Source: Lysobacteraceae bacterium
GTDB taxonomy: Bacteria; Pseudomonadota; Gammaproteobacteria; Xanthomonadales; Xanthomonadaceae
Reading direction: 5' to 3'
DNA: 10,096 nucleotides
Assembly: GCA_003449195.1 (NCBI GenBank)
Contig: DMID01000028.1
Location: forward strand, 1 to 10,096
Shown: piece by piece, positions 1 through 8,701 of the stretch
How the letters are laid out: each line of letters starts with the position of its first letter
Position numbering within the stretch: the stretch's first letter is position 1
The notes under the pieces: model-generated
Seen by the model: the letters and a program-made list of their open reading frames with translations, nothing else
Database searches by the model: none
What the model was told of the DNA's origin: nothing
Program-made: the position numbers and the translations under genes

Positions 1-1535
1 TGCGCTCGGCGCGGCCGCGCGACTTCTCCACGCTGCGCGACGGCCTGGCGCTGCTCCCCGAGATCCGCACCGCGCTGACGCCGCTGGATTCTCCACGGCT
101 GGGCGAACTGGCCGCCGCAATGGGCGAGCACGATGCCGTCGCCGCCCTGCTGGCCTCGGCCATCGCGCCGCAGCCGCCGCTGAAGCTGTCCGATGGCGGC
201 GTGATCGCGGACGGCCACGATGCCGAACTGGACGAGCTGCGCCGGCTCAGCACGCATGCCGACCAGTTCCTGATCGACCTTGAAACCCGCGAGCGCGAGC
301 GCAGCGGCATCCCCACCTTGAAGGTGGGCTACAACCGCGTGCACGGCTACTACATCGAAATCAGCAAGGGCCAGGCCGACAAGGCGCCGGTGCATTACAC
401 CCGCCGGCAGACGCTGACCAACGCCGAGCGCTACATTACCGAGGAACTGAAAGCCTTCGAGGACAAGGTGCTGTCCGCGCGCGAGCGCTCGCTGTCGCGC
501 GAGAAGCTGCTGTACGAAGGCCTGCTGGACACGCTCAACGCCCAGCTCGAACCGCTCAAGCGCTGCGCCGCCGCGCTGTCCGAACTGGACGTGCTGTGCG
601 CCTTCGCCGAACGCGCGCAGGCGCTGGACTGGACGCAGCCGGAACTGGCCCAAGCCCCGGGCCTGCGCATCGAGCGCGGCCGCCATCCGGTGGTGGAAGC
701 CGTGCGCGAGGAACCGTTCGAACCCAACGACCTGATCCTCGGCCAGAACGAGCGCGATGGCGAGGCGCGCATGTGGATCATCACCGGCCCCAACATGGGC
801 GGCAAAAGCACCTTCATGCGCCAGAACGCGCTGATCGTGCTGCTGGCCCACATCGGCAGCTTCGTGCCGGCCGGGCGCGCGGTGATCGGCCCGATCGACC
901 GCATCCTCACTCGCATCGGCGCCGGCGACGACCTCGCCCGCGGCCAGTCCACCTTCATGGTGGAAATGGCCGAGACCAGCTACATCCTGCACCACGCCAC
1001 CGCACAGTCATTGGTGCTGATGGACGAGATCGGGCGCGGCACCTCCACCTACGACGGCCTCGCGCTGGCCGACGCGGTGGCGCGCCACCTCGCCCACGTC
1101 AACCGCTGCTACACGCTGTTCGCCACCCATTATTTCGAGCTGACCGCGCTGGCCGACGAGGCTTTCGAGGGCGGTCCGAGCGGCATCGCCAACGTGCATC
1201 TGGATGCGGTGGAACATGGCGAGGACCTGGTGTTCATGCATGCGGTGCGACAGGGCGCGGCCAACCGCAGCTTCGGCCTGCAGGTGGCCGCGCTGGCCGG
1301 CCTGCCCAAGACCACGCTGCAACAGGCCAAGCGCCGGCTGGCCGAACTTGAACAGCGCGGCACCGCCAGCCATGCTGCCGAGGTCGCCCCGCAGGCGCTG
1401 GATGCCCCGCAGCAATTCGGCCTGTTCAACGCCGCGCCGTCCGAGGCCGAAAAGACGCTGGCCGCGATCGAGCCGGACGAGCTGACGCCCAAACAGGCGC
1501 TGGAAGCGCTGTACCGGCTCAAGGCCCTGCTGTAG
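1..1535 (+). CDS. mutS: DNA mismatch repair protein MutS, C-terminal 510 residues (5' end off the window)
   Basis: MutS recognises mismatches and, as an ATP-driven clamp, recruits MutL. The reading frame is already open at base 3, with family-typical lever-domain sequence (RSARPRDFSTLRDGL), so the ATG at 120 is internal and not the start. Visible parts are the lever and clamp helices and then the ABC-type ATPase: Walker A GPNMGGKST (786-812), the STFMVEM signature (from 948), Walker B with LMDEIGRGTST (Asp-Glu at 1023-1028), and the FATHYFEL switch histidine (1128). Near the end QFGLF (1413-1427) fits a beta-clamp-binding motif. The terminal helix-turn-helix segment ends ELTPKQALEALYRLKALL. 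The mismatch-reading domain I and connector domain II lie outside the window. All catalytic motifs are intact. The flavoprotein gene begins 11 nt after the stop, which suggests cotranscription. A decayed second copy of this 3' end lies at 2801-3067. Confidence 0.98.
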   Translation, partial: RSARPRDFSTLRDGLALLPEIRTALTPLDSPRLGELAAAMGEHDAVAALLASAIAPQPPLKLSDGGVIADGHDAELDELRRLSTHADQFLIDLETRERERSGIPTLKVGYNRVHGYYIEISKGQADKAPVHYTRRQTLTNAERYITEELKAFEDKVLSARERSLSREKLLYEGLLDTLNAQLEPLKRCAAALSELDVLCAFAERAQALDWTQPELAQAPGLRIERGRHPVVEAVREEPFEPNDLILGQNERDGEARMWIITGPNMGGKSTFMRQNALIVLLAHIGSFVPAGRAVIGPIDRILTRIGAGDDLARGQSTFMVEMAETSYILHHATAQSLVLMDEIGRGTSTYDGLALADAVARHLAHVNRCYTLFATHYFELTALADEAFEGGPSGIANVHLDAVEHGEDLVFMHAVRQGAANRSFGLQVAALAGLPKTTLQQAKRRLAELEQRGTASHAAEVAPQALDAPQQFGLFNAAPSEAEKTLAAIEPDELTPKQALEALYRLKALL

Positions 1536-1546
1536 GCCGCGCCGCC

Positions 1547-2758
1547 ATGCACGCCACCGGGCAGGCCGCCGGCCATCTGCAAGACGAATGCGACGTGGTG
1601 GTCATCGGCGCCGGCGCGGCCGGCCTGATGTGTGCCATTGCCGCCGGTGCGCGTGGCCGGCGCGTGCTGGTGCTGGACCATGCCAACAAGGTCGGCAAGA
1701 AGATCCTGATGTCCGGCGGCGGGCGCTGCAACTTCACCAACACCGGCACCACGCCCGCCCAGTACCTGTCGGCCAACCCGCACTTCTGCAAATCGGCACT
1801 GGCACGTTACACGCCGGCGGACTTCATCGAGATGGTGCAGCGCCACCGCATCGCCTATCACGAGAAGGAACTCGGCCAGCTGTTCTGCAACGAATCCTCC
1901 AAGCTGATCGTGCGCATGCTGCTGGACGAATGCGCGGCCGCGCAGGCGCAGGTGCGCACGCTGTGCAGCATCGAGCGCATCGAACGCATCGAAGGCGGCT
2001 TCCATCTGCACACCACGCTCGGCCCGGTCCGTTGCGCCTCGCTGGTGGTGGCCACCGGCGGACTGTCGATCCCCAGCCTGGGCGCCAGCGGCTTCGGCTA
2101 CGCCATCGCACGCCAGTTTGGCCATGCCGTGCTGCCCACGCGTGCGGGGCTGGTCCCGCTCACTCTCAGTGGCAGGCCGCAGGAGCAGTTGCAGGACCTG
2201 GCCGGGGTGTCCTTCGCGGTGGAAGCGCACTGCAACGGCGCGCGCTTCCGCAACCAGTTGCTGGTCACCCACCGCGGCATCAGCGGGCCGGCGATCCTGC
2301 AAATCTCCTCCTACTGGCGCCCGGGCGATGCCCTGCATCTTGACCTGCTGCCCGGCCGCGACATCGCCAGCTGGCTGTCCGCACAGCAACGCGAGCGCGG
2401 CAATGCCGAATTGCGCAGCGTGCTGGCCGACGCGCTGCCCAAGCGCTTCGCCCAGCGCTTGTGCGAGCACTGGCTGCCCAGTAAACCGATGAAGCAATAC
2501 ACGCCGGCGCAACTGGCCCAAGCCGCCGGCCTGCTGGCCGCCTGGCCGCTGGTGGCCAGTGGCACCGAAGGCTACCGCACCGCCGAGGTCACCCTAGGCG
2601 GCGTGGACACCAACGACCTGTCCTCATCGACGATGATGTCCAAACGAGTGCCGGGGCTGTTTTTCGTCGGCGAAGTGGTGGACGTGACAGGCTGGCTGGG
2701 CGGCTACAACTTCCAGTGGGCCTGGGCGTCCGGCCACGCCGCCGGGCAGGTGGCCTGA
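1547..2758 (+). CDS. BaiN/RdsA (HI0933/YhiN) family FAD-dependent oxidoreductase, 403 aa
   Basis: This is a cytoplasmic two-dinucleotide-binding-fold flavoprotein. The FAD-binding Rossmann motif GAGAAG is at residues 21-26, after a beta strand DVVVI. The family-defining SGGGRCNFTN is at 56-65, VVATGGLSIP at about 167-176, and the C-terminal FAD-contacting TGWLGGYNFQWAWASG at about 381-396. Length matches the family (about 390-420 aa). The ATG at 1547 is chosen because it is the only start upstream of the Rossmann fold; no clear Shine-Dalgarno is visible, consistent with translational coupling to mutS 11 nt upstream. The name BaiN comes from a bile-acid gene cluster and RdsA is a related family label; the natural substrate in this organism cannot be read from sequence. 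No transmembrane segment or signal peptide is seen. The gene sits between the real mutS end and a relic mutS end, which may mark how it arrived. Confidence 0.93.
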   Translation: MHATGQAAGHLQDECDVVVIGAGAAGLMCAIAAGARGRRVLVLDHANKVGKKILMSGGGRCNFTNTGTTPAQYLSANPHFCKSALARYTPADFIEMVQRHRIAYHEKELGQLFCNESSKLIVRMLLDECAAAQAQVRTLCSIERIERIEGGFHLHTTLGPVRCASLVVATGGLSIPSLGASGFGYAIARQFGHAVLPTRAGLVPLTLSGRPQEQLQDLAGVSFAVEAHCNGARFRNQLLVTHRGISGPAILQISSYWRPGDALHLDLLPGRDIASWLSAQQRERGNAELRSVLADALPKRFAQRLCEHWLPSKPMKQYTPAQLAQAAGLLAAWPLVASGTEGYRTAEVTLGGVDTNDLSSSTMMSKRVPGLFFVGEVVDVTGWLGGYNFQWAWASGHAAGQVA

Positions 2759-2800
2759 GACGGCTCCCGCCGCAAGCCGGCCTGGCCGAGGAATGCTTTT

Positions 2801-3067
2801 GCGCGGCGGCCGCTGGCCCGGGTCAACTGCGGCCATGCGCGGTTCACCACGGAATGGTTCGAACCGGCCACGGCAACCAACCAGCCAAGGACCACGCGGC
2901 AACTGGCAGCACGGCGGCGGGCAGGACGGGAGCAGCGCGTCGATTCACGGGCCGCATATGCCGCGCAGCAAGCACTGGATTCGCCGCGGCTTCGTCGTCC
3001 GGCCGACGAAGCGCTGGCCGCACTCACCCCGGATGCATTGACGCCGAAACAGGTGCCGAAAGTGCTG
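2801..3067 (+). pseudogene. Relic of a second mutS 3' end, diverged and internally deleted
   Basis: Translated in the frame of base 2801, this stretch follows the MutS C-terminus in order. ARRPLARVN, then FTTEWFE, matches ARHLAHVN, then FATHYFE (mutS 1080-1154). About 49 codons are then missing. The copy resumes at 2882, where bases 2882-2940 match mutS 1302-1360 without gaps at about 42 of 59 positions. After small indels, bases 3002-3067 match 1446-1511 at about 48 of 66 positions (ALAALTPDALTPKQ against TLAAIEPDELTPKQ). Counts were made by eye. The clamp-binding QFGLF motif is absent, the final YRLKALL is lost, and there is no start codon or Walker motif, so it cannot encode a working MutS. 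The frame happens to stay open from 2759 to a stop at 3304, running antisense into gst, which is unremarkable at this GC content. Similarity at two separate collinear blocks makes chance unlikely. Whether it is a duplicate or a displaced native tail is inference. Confidence 0.82.
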
Positions 3068-3085
3068 TCCAGCCGAAATCGGCCA

Positions 3086-3138
3086 CGTCGAAATCGACGG
3101 GCGGGCGCGCTCCCCGACATCCGGACGGAACGCGCCCG
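3086..3138. repeat. Two short inverted repeats in the non-coding stretch between baiN-type gene and gst
   Basis: A perfect 6-bp inverted repeat CGTCGA-aa-TCGACG lies at 3086-3099. A perfect 8-bp pair, CGGGCGCG at 3102-3109 and CGCGCCCG at 3131-3138, encloses 21 nt. They sit between two converging genes (plus-strand flavoprotein, minus-strand gst), where a terminator would be useful. Neither is followed by a T-run on either strand, so an intrinsic terminator is not supported. Bases 3068-3182 otherwise hold nothing recognisable. Confidence 0.35.
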
Positions 3139-3182
3139 TGGATTGTCGCAGGCCGACATCGCCCGGCCGCATCACCCTGCCG

Positions 3183-3815
3183 TCAGCGTTGCCCAGGATG
3201 CGGATGTGCGGGGAGCAGCGCATCGTCCCGGGCATTGGCCGCCAATGCGGCCGGGCGAGCGACGTGCCGTTGCACGAATTCGACGAAGGCCCGACGCGGC
3301 GTGATGGCGCCGATCCGCAGGTAGTAGCCCAGGCACGCGGCCACGTACAGATCGGCGACGGTGAAATGCCCGCCCGCCAGATGTGCCTTGCCGGACACGG
3401 CACTTTCCAGCACATCCAGCGTGTCGGTTTCGTTGCCGTAGCCTGCACTCGTCGCGGGCGCCAGCGCGCCGGCCTGCTTCGCGGTCAACGCGGATTCCAG
3501 CGGGCCGGCGGCAAAGAACAGCCAGCGGTAACAGCTGCCACGCTGAGGTGAACCAATGGAGGGTGCCAGTTGCTTGTCCGGCACCAAATCGGCCAGATGC
3601 GCGCAGATCGCCGCGTTCTCGGTGATGACGACGTCACCGTGCTTCAGTGCGGGCACCTTGCCCATCGGGTTGATCGCCAGATAGTCGGGCGACTTCATCG
3701 TGCTGCCGTAGTCGAGGATCACCTCCTCGTAGGGCAAGCCGGTTTCCTCCAGCATCCAGCGCGCCACGCGTCCGCGCGAAAACGGGTGCGTGTAGAGGGT
3801 CAACGTGTCGGTCAT
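3183..3815 (-). CDS. Glutathione S-transferase family protein, 210 aa
   Basis: This is a soluble GST that would conjugate glutathione to electrophiles or reduce peroxides; the substrate is unknown. The N-terminal thioredoxin-like domain (about 1-80) shows TLYTHPFSRGR, with Ser13 at the usual activating position. NPMGKVPAL carries the cis-proline Pro55, and TENAAI at 65-70 is the gamma-glutamyl-binding turn, with Asn67 where many relatives have Ser. The helical C-terminal domain contains GGHFTVADLYVA, the N-capping box motif, and ends near VARPAALAANARDDA. The start at 3815 is supported by GGAG (complement of 3823-3826) 7 nt upstream and by normal family length; a longer open frame to 4217 would overlap the regulator gene and is rejected. 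The gene follows the WYL regulator on the same strand after 89 nt, so the two may share a transcript, or gst may have its own operator at the tandem repeat 3858-3877. Confidence 0.93.
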   Translation of the reverse strand: MTDTLTLYTHPFSRGRVARWMLEETGLPYEEVILDYGSTMKSPDYLAINPMGKVPALKHGDVVITENAAICAHLADLVPDKQLAPSIGSPQRGSCYRWLFFAAGPLESALTAKQAGALAPATSAGYGNETDTLDVLESAVSGKAHLAGGHFTVADLYVAACLGYYLRIGAITPRRAFVEFVQRHVARPAALAANARDDALLPAHPHPGQR

Positions 3816-3857
3816 GGCGGTACTCCGTGGGAAGGGACACACCCACTGTGCGCCGGC

Positions 3858-3877
3858 CCTGCTGTCACCTGCTGTCA
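3858..3877. promoter_or_regulatory. Perfect 10-bp tandem repeat upstream of gst, candidate operator
   Basis: CCTGCTGTCA occurs twice head to tail with no gap, 43-62 nt upstream of the gst start on the opposite strand. The period is close to one helical turn, which would put two protein contacts on one DNA face. The second copy runs into CAGCAG, giving an imperfect CTGC-tgtca-GCAG palindrome. It lies between the regulator gene and gst. A role as the regulator's binding site is inference; a chance slippage repeat is possible. Confidence 0.45.
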
Positions 3878-3904
3878 GCAGCCGCTTCTCCCATCCACGC
3901 GTGC

Positions 3905-4597
3905 TCAATCCGCCGCGTTCTTCTTCAGACGTTGCTCGCGCCAGCGTCGCAGCAAGGCATGGCGGCGGTCCGGATAGCGTTGCCCGCTGTCTTCCAGCGC
4001 CAGCACGCGGTCGGCGCGGAAGTGACGGAAATCGCCGCGCAGTTGGCACCACGCCGCCAGCAGGCGTACCTCGTCGAGGAATGCCATCGCGAATGGCCAC
4101 ACCTCGCGCTCGGTGACGTTGCCGTCGGCATCGGCGTAACGCATGCGCACCGCATGTTCCCCGCGGATGGCTCGACGCAAGGCCGGCAGCCAGGGCTCGG
4201 GGTTCGACGATTGCCACCCCGCGAACAGGCCGCTGGTTTCCACTTGCAGGCGCAGTTGCTCGGGAAGAATGCCGACGATCCGGTCCAGTGCATGGTCGGC
4301 GGCGGCGGCCAGGTCCGGATCGGCATGCACCGCCACCCAGCGTGTGCCCAGCACGATGGCCTCCAGTTCCTCGGTCGAGAACATCATCGGCGGCAACAGG
4401 AACCCCGACCGCAACCGGTAGCCCACGCCTGGATCGCCATCGATGTCGGCACCCTGCCCGCGCAACGCGTCGATGTCGCGGTACACGGTGCGCAGGCTGA
4501 CGTGCAGTTGCTCGGCCAGTTGCGCGCCGCGCACGGGACGGCGGCGACGCTGCAACTCATCCAGCAAACGCAGCAAGCGGGTGGCGCGGACGCTCAT
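3905..4597 (-). CDS. YafY/WYL-type helix-turn-helix transcriptional regulator, 230 aa
   Basis: This is a DNA-binding regulator with a ligand-sensing WYL domain. Residues about 3-60 form a winged helix-turn-helix of the HTH_11/DeoR-like type: a helix RLLRLLDELQRRRRP, the recognition region LAEQLHVSLRTVYRDIDAL, and the wing GVGYRLRSGF. The LPPMMFSTEELEAI linker is typical of YafY proteins. The C-terminal half carries the WYL core as VWPFAMAFLDEVRLLAAWC followed by FRHFRADRV, where the literal W-Y-L triplet is replaced, as is common in this branch. The ATG at 4597 is preferred because homology begins there; the open frame extends to 4762 but its extra 55 residues are low-complexity and cross the repeat region. 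No Shine-Dalgarno is visible before 4597, so translation may be leaderless or weak. It precedes gst on the same strand and diverges from katG, both plausible targets. Confidence 0.9.
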   Translation of the reverse strand: MSVRATRLLRLLDELQRRRRPVRGAQLAEQLHVSLRTVYRDIDALRGQGADIDGDPGVGYRLRSGFLLPPMMFSTEELEAIVLGTRWVAVHADPDLAAAADHALDRIVGILPEQLRLQVETSGLFAGWQSSNPEPWLPALRRAIRGEHAVRMRYADADGNVTEREVWPFAMAFLDEVRLLAAWCQLRGDFRHFRADRVLALEDSGQRYPDRRHALLRRWREQRLKKNAAD

Positions 4598-4690
4598 GGA
4601 GCGATGCGGGGGATGGGAACCATGCTCCAAGGGTAACGCCCGAGGTGATCGACATTGCGCCGCCACTCCGGTACCGGCACCGTCTCGCCG

Positions 4691-4717
4691 TCGTCCAGTC
4701 GTCCAGTCGTCCAGTCG
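4691..4717. repeat. 8-bp tandem repeat, about 3.4 copies
   Basis: TCGTCCAG occurs three times without interruption (4691-4714), followed by a partial TCG. It lies in the divergent region between the WYL regulator and katG, about 94 nt upstream of the regulator start and 143 nt upstream of katG. It may be a multimer binding site or simply a slippage-prone repeat; the copies are identical, which suggests recent origin. No function can be assigned. Confidence 0.7.
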
Positions 4718-4719
4718 CT

Positions 4720-4795
4720 GATAGTCATCACATATCGGTTCATTCCGATAATTCGAATTCACATATCAATTCCCTGCACCTATCGTGGATTCACG
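4720..4795 (+). promoter_or_regulatory. AT-enriched katG control region with nested repeats, candidate OxyR-type site
   Basis: This is the only strongly AT-enriched stretch in the window. It contains GATA-N9-TATC (4720-4736), which fits one ATAG-N7-CTAT OxyR half-site with one mismatch. An inverted repeat TATCGG-ttcatt-CCGATA spans 4733-4750, and a palindrome AATTCGAATT spans 4750-4759. TCACATATC occurs twice in direct orientation at 4728-4736 and 4759-4767 (31-bp period, about three helical turns), and CGTG-gatt-CACG spans 4784-4795. The second OxyR half-site at the expected N7 spacing is not present. No convincing -35/-10 pair was found. OxyR control of katG is well known in enterobacteria and Xanthomonas; its use here is inference. 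Confidence 0.5.
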
Positions 4796-4859
4796 TCATC
4801 GCAGCCTGCTGCGGCGACACTCCCCTCACCCGCTAGCCAGCCAGTCCACGGAGACCGCC

Positions 4860-7019
<2,160 letters not shown>

Positions 7020-7104
7020 AACACGGGAAAACGGCCGCGCTCCGCCAGCGGTAAGCGGCGCGGGCCTGACCTATGATCCGCCGACCACCCAATGGAAGCA
7101 CACG

Positions 7105-7710
7105 ATGACCGGCACCTCTCTCACCGACCAATTGCTTGCCCAGTTGCAGGGCGCGCCCTTGCAGCAGATTGCCCGGCAGGTAGGCATCGACCCGTCGCAG
7201 GCCGGCTCTGCGGTCAGTTCGGCCTTGCCGTTGCTGATAGGCGCGCTGGGCCGCAATGCGTCCAGCAGCGAGGGCGCCGATGCCTTGTTCGGTGCCTTGC
7301 AGCACGACCATGCCGGGCTGGACATCGGCAGCGTGCTGGGTTCCGTGCTCGGCGGTGGCTCCGGGCAATCGGCCGGTGCCGCGATTCTCGGCCATGTGTT
7401 CGGCGGCCAGCAATCACAGGCTGCCAGCGGCCTGGGACGGGCCACCGGTCTGGATGGCGCGCAGGCCGGCCAGTTGCTGGCCGCGCTCGCGCCGCTGGTG
7501 ATGGCTTTCCTGTCCCGGCATGCCAGTGCCCAAGGGCTGGATACCGGCGCACTCGGCCAGCAACTGGGGCAGGCACGCCAGCAGGCCGCGCAGCAACCGG
7601 GCCTCGGCGGCCTGCTCGGCTCGGTGCTGGATCAGGACGGCGACGGCCAGCTCGGCGTGGGCGATCTGATCAAGCTCGGCAGCGGCCTGCTCGGCGGCGG
7701 CAAGCGCTGA
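7105..7710 (+). CDS. DUF937 (YidB-like) protein with one EF-hand-like loop, 201 aa
   Basis: The N-terminal LTDQLLAQLQGAPLQQIARQVGIDPSQ followed by SALPLLIGALGRN is the hallmark of DUF937 proteins, whose function is not established. The middle is rich in Gly, Ala, Gln and Ser, and the tail carries GLGGLLGSVLDQDGDGQLGVGDLIKLG. In that tail Asp176, Asp178, Asp180, Gln182 and Asp187 sit at EF-hand loop positions 1, 3, 5, 7 and 12 with Leu183 at the hydrophobic position 8, so it resembles a calcium-binding loop, though position 12 is Asp rather than the usual Glu. There is no signal peptide or transmembrane helix. GGAAG at 7094-7098 lies 6 nt before the ATG. It starts 85 nt after katG; a TATGAT at 7072-7077 could be a -10 box but lacks a good -35. 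A strong terminator follows at 7732. Confidence 0.85.
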   Translation: MTGTSLTDQLLAQLQGAPLQQIARQVGIDPSQAGSAVSSALPLLIGALGRNASSSEGADALFGALQHDHAGLDIGSVLGSVLGGGSGQSAGAAILGHVFGGQQSQAASGLGRATGLDGAQAGQLLAALAPLVMAFLSRHASAQGLDTGALGQQLGQARQQAAQQPGLGGLLGSVLDQDGDGQLGVGDLIKLGSGLLGGGKR

Positions 7711-7731
7711 TCCCACCGACCGCAGACATGC

Positions 7732-7768
7732 AAACGCCGCGTCGCCCTTCAAGCGGCGCGGCGTTTTT
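7732..7768 (+). terminator. Intrinsic terminator after the DUF937 gene
   Basis: A 14-bp stem (7732-7745 with 7753-7766, all paired, one as G-T) encloses the 7-nt loop CCTTCAA. It is followed by a T-run that begins within the stem end at 7764-7768. It starts 21 nt after the stop codon at 7710 and insulates the gene from the interrupted gene downstream. Confidence 0.9.
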
Positions 7769-7791
7769 CGTTTCGACACCGGCTGATCGTC

Positions 7792-8223
7792 ATGAACAGG
7801 GATCCCGAATACCTCACGGAAATTCGCCCCGCGTGGCGATGGCATTGGCTGGAAAGCATTGCGGAGTTTGCCGACCTCGACCTGCAACGTCGAAGCAGGT
7901 TGGGTGGGGTCGATTACGACGGCCCGTATTGATCGTGCATCGAGGAGTGGATGTGCCGCTATTTCGACGACTGCCCATTCTCCAGTGGCCATGCCGGCTT
8001 TATTGCGGAGGGTTTGGTGAGCCGGGCGGAGGCGGAGGCGGTTCGCGAGTTCCACGCCGCTGCAGAGGCCTGCAAGGCGCCGGGCGGGAACGACCACGAC
8101 CATGCCGCCATCCTGTCCGACCCTGCATGGATGAACATCGTGTCGCTTGCGGACAACGCCCGACGGCAGTTGCTTGCCCTGCTCGGTGATCCGTCCAAGT
8201 GCCGCCTGCTGCAGCGCGAATGA
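7792..8223 (+). pseudogene. Unrecognised ~142-residue protein gene interrupted by an in-frame TGA
   Basis: From ATG 7792 a frame runs 46 codons (MNRDPEYLTEIRPAWRWHWL ...) to TGA at 7930-7932. It continues in the same frame, without another stop, for 96 codons (SCIEEWMCRYFDDCPF ...) to TGA at 8221. Together they would make one acidic, Trp/Cys-rich cytoplasmic protein with no signal peptide. TGG to TGA is a one-base change, so a lost Trp codon is the simplest reading. Alternatives are a sequencing error, readthrough, or internal initiation at ATG 7951, which has GAGGAG at 7942-7947 only 3 nt upstream and would give a 90-residue protein. No SECIS-like structure was recognised, so selenocysteine is not favoured. 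There is no clear Shine-Dalgarno before 7792. The family is not one I recognise. Its end is 3 nt from the convergent hslR stop. Confidence 0.6.
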
Positions 8224-8226
8224 GGC

Positions 8227-8646
8227 TCACATAGCGTCGATGTCGCCCAGCGCGCGGATCAGCCGCCGTGCGCGTTTGTCCGGGCGATGCTCCGGCGGAC
8301 GATAGCCGGTACGTGCGGCAATCTGCTCGCTGCGCTGCTGCTCGCGCCGCAAGCGCGATGCCTCGCTTTCGCGGTACAAGGCCTGCGCCGTGCTGGCCGG
8401 GCCACGCGTGTCGCTGAGGCCCGCCACGACAATTTCGAAGACCTCCTCGCCGCGCCGCACCGACATCGCATCGCCCACCTTCACCGCACGGGCCGGCTTG
8501 GCGGCCCGCACGCCGCCGATGTCCACCTTGCCGGTCTCCACCGCCTGCCGGGCCAGGCTGCGCGTCTTGTAGAAGCGCGCCGCCCACAGCCAGACATCCA
8601 GCCGCACGGTGCCGGCATCGGCCGGTGACGTCGATACCTCGCTCAT
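8227..8646 (-). CDS. hslR: Ribosome-associated heat shock protein Hsp15 (S4 RNA-binding), 139 aa
   Basis: Hsp15 binds free 50S subunits that still carry a nascent chain on tRNA and helps recycle them. The S4 domain begins RLDVWLWAARFYKTRSLARQ (about 15-34) and continues through GGVRAAKPARAVKVGDAMSV. The family's C-terminal part follows, with RGPASTAQALYRES and the basic tail RPDKRARRLIRAL. Length is close to the Escherichia coli protein (133 aa). The ATG at 8646 is preceded directly by a purine-rich GGTGAGGA on the coding strand and is the only sensible start. It lies downstream of rplS on the same strand but beyond the rplS terminator, so it probably has its own promoter in 8647-8700; no clear one was identified. 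It converges on the interrupted gene with 3 nt between stop codons. Confidence 0.92.
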   Translation of the reverse strand: MSEVSTSPADAGTVRLDVWLWAARFYKTRSLARQAVETGKVDIGGVRAAKPARAVKVGDAMSVRRGEEVFEIVVAGLSDTRGPASTAQALYRESEASRLRREQQRSEQIAARTGYRPPEHRPDKRARRLIRALGDIDAM

Positions 8647-8701
8647 GTCCTCACCCGCCGCGCCTTGCGCATGCCGTGCTGTTCATTCTGGCCACAAATG
8701 C

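Noticed and set aside
1130..2521. 463-codon minus-strand open frame spanning mutS and the flavoprotein gene
   Set aside because: It crosses two confident genes on the other strand and is low-complexity; a typical GC shadow.
3038..3304. Plus-strand 88-codon open frame starting in the gap and running antisense into gst
   Set aside because: Its first part is the mutS relic and the rest is antisense to gst; Arg-rich composition and no ribosome-binding site fit GC-driven openness, not a gene.
3816..4217. N-terminal extension of the gst frame to 4217
   Set aside because: It would overlap the WYL regulator gene, and GST homology with a good GGAG site begins at 3815.
4785..4859. Earlier in-frame ATG for katG at 4785
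   Set aside because: It lies in the repeat-rich control region without a ribosome-binding site, while 4860 has GGAG at 6 nt and starts the typical KatG N-terminus.
7031..7068. Imperfect GC-rich hairpin after katG
   Set aside because: The stem needs a 2-nt bulge and there is no T-run, so an intrinsic terminator is not supported.
7930..7970. Selenocysteine insertion at the in-frame TGA
   Set aside because: No convincing bacterial SECIS hairpin was recognised just downstream and no known selenoprotein family is evident; a nonsense change of TGG is simpler.
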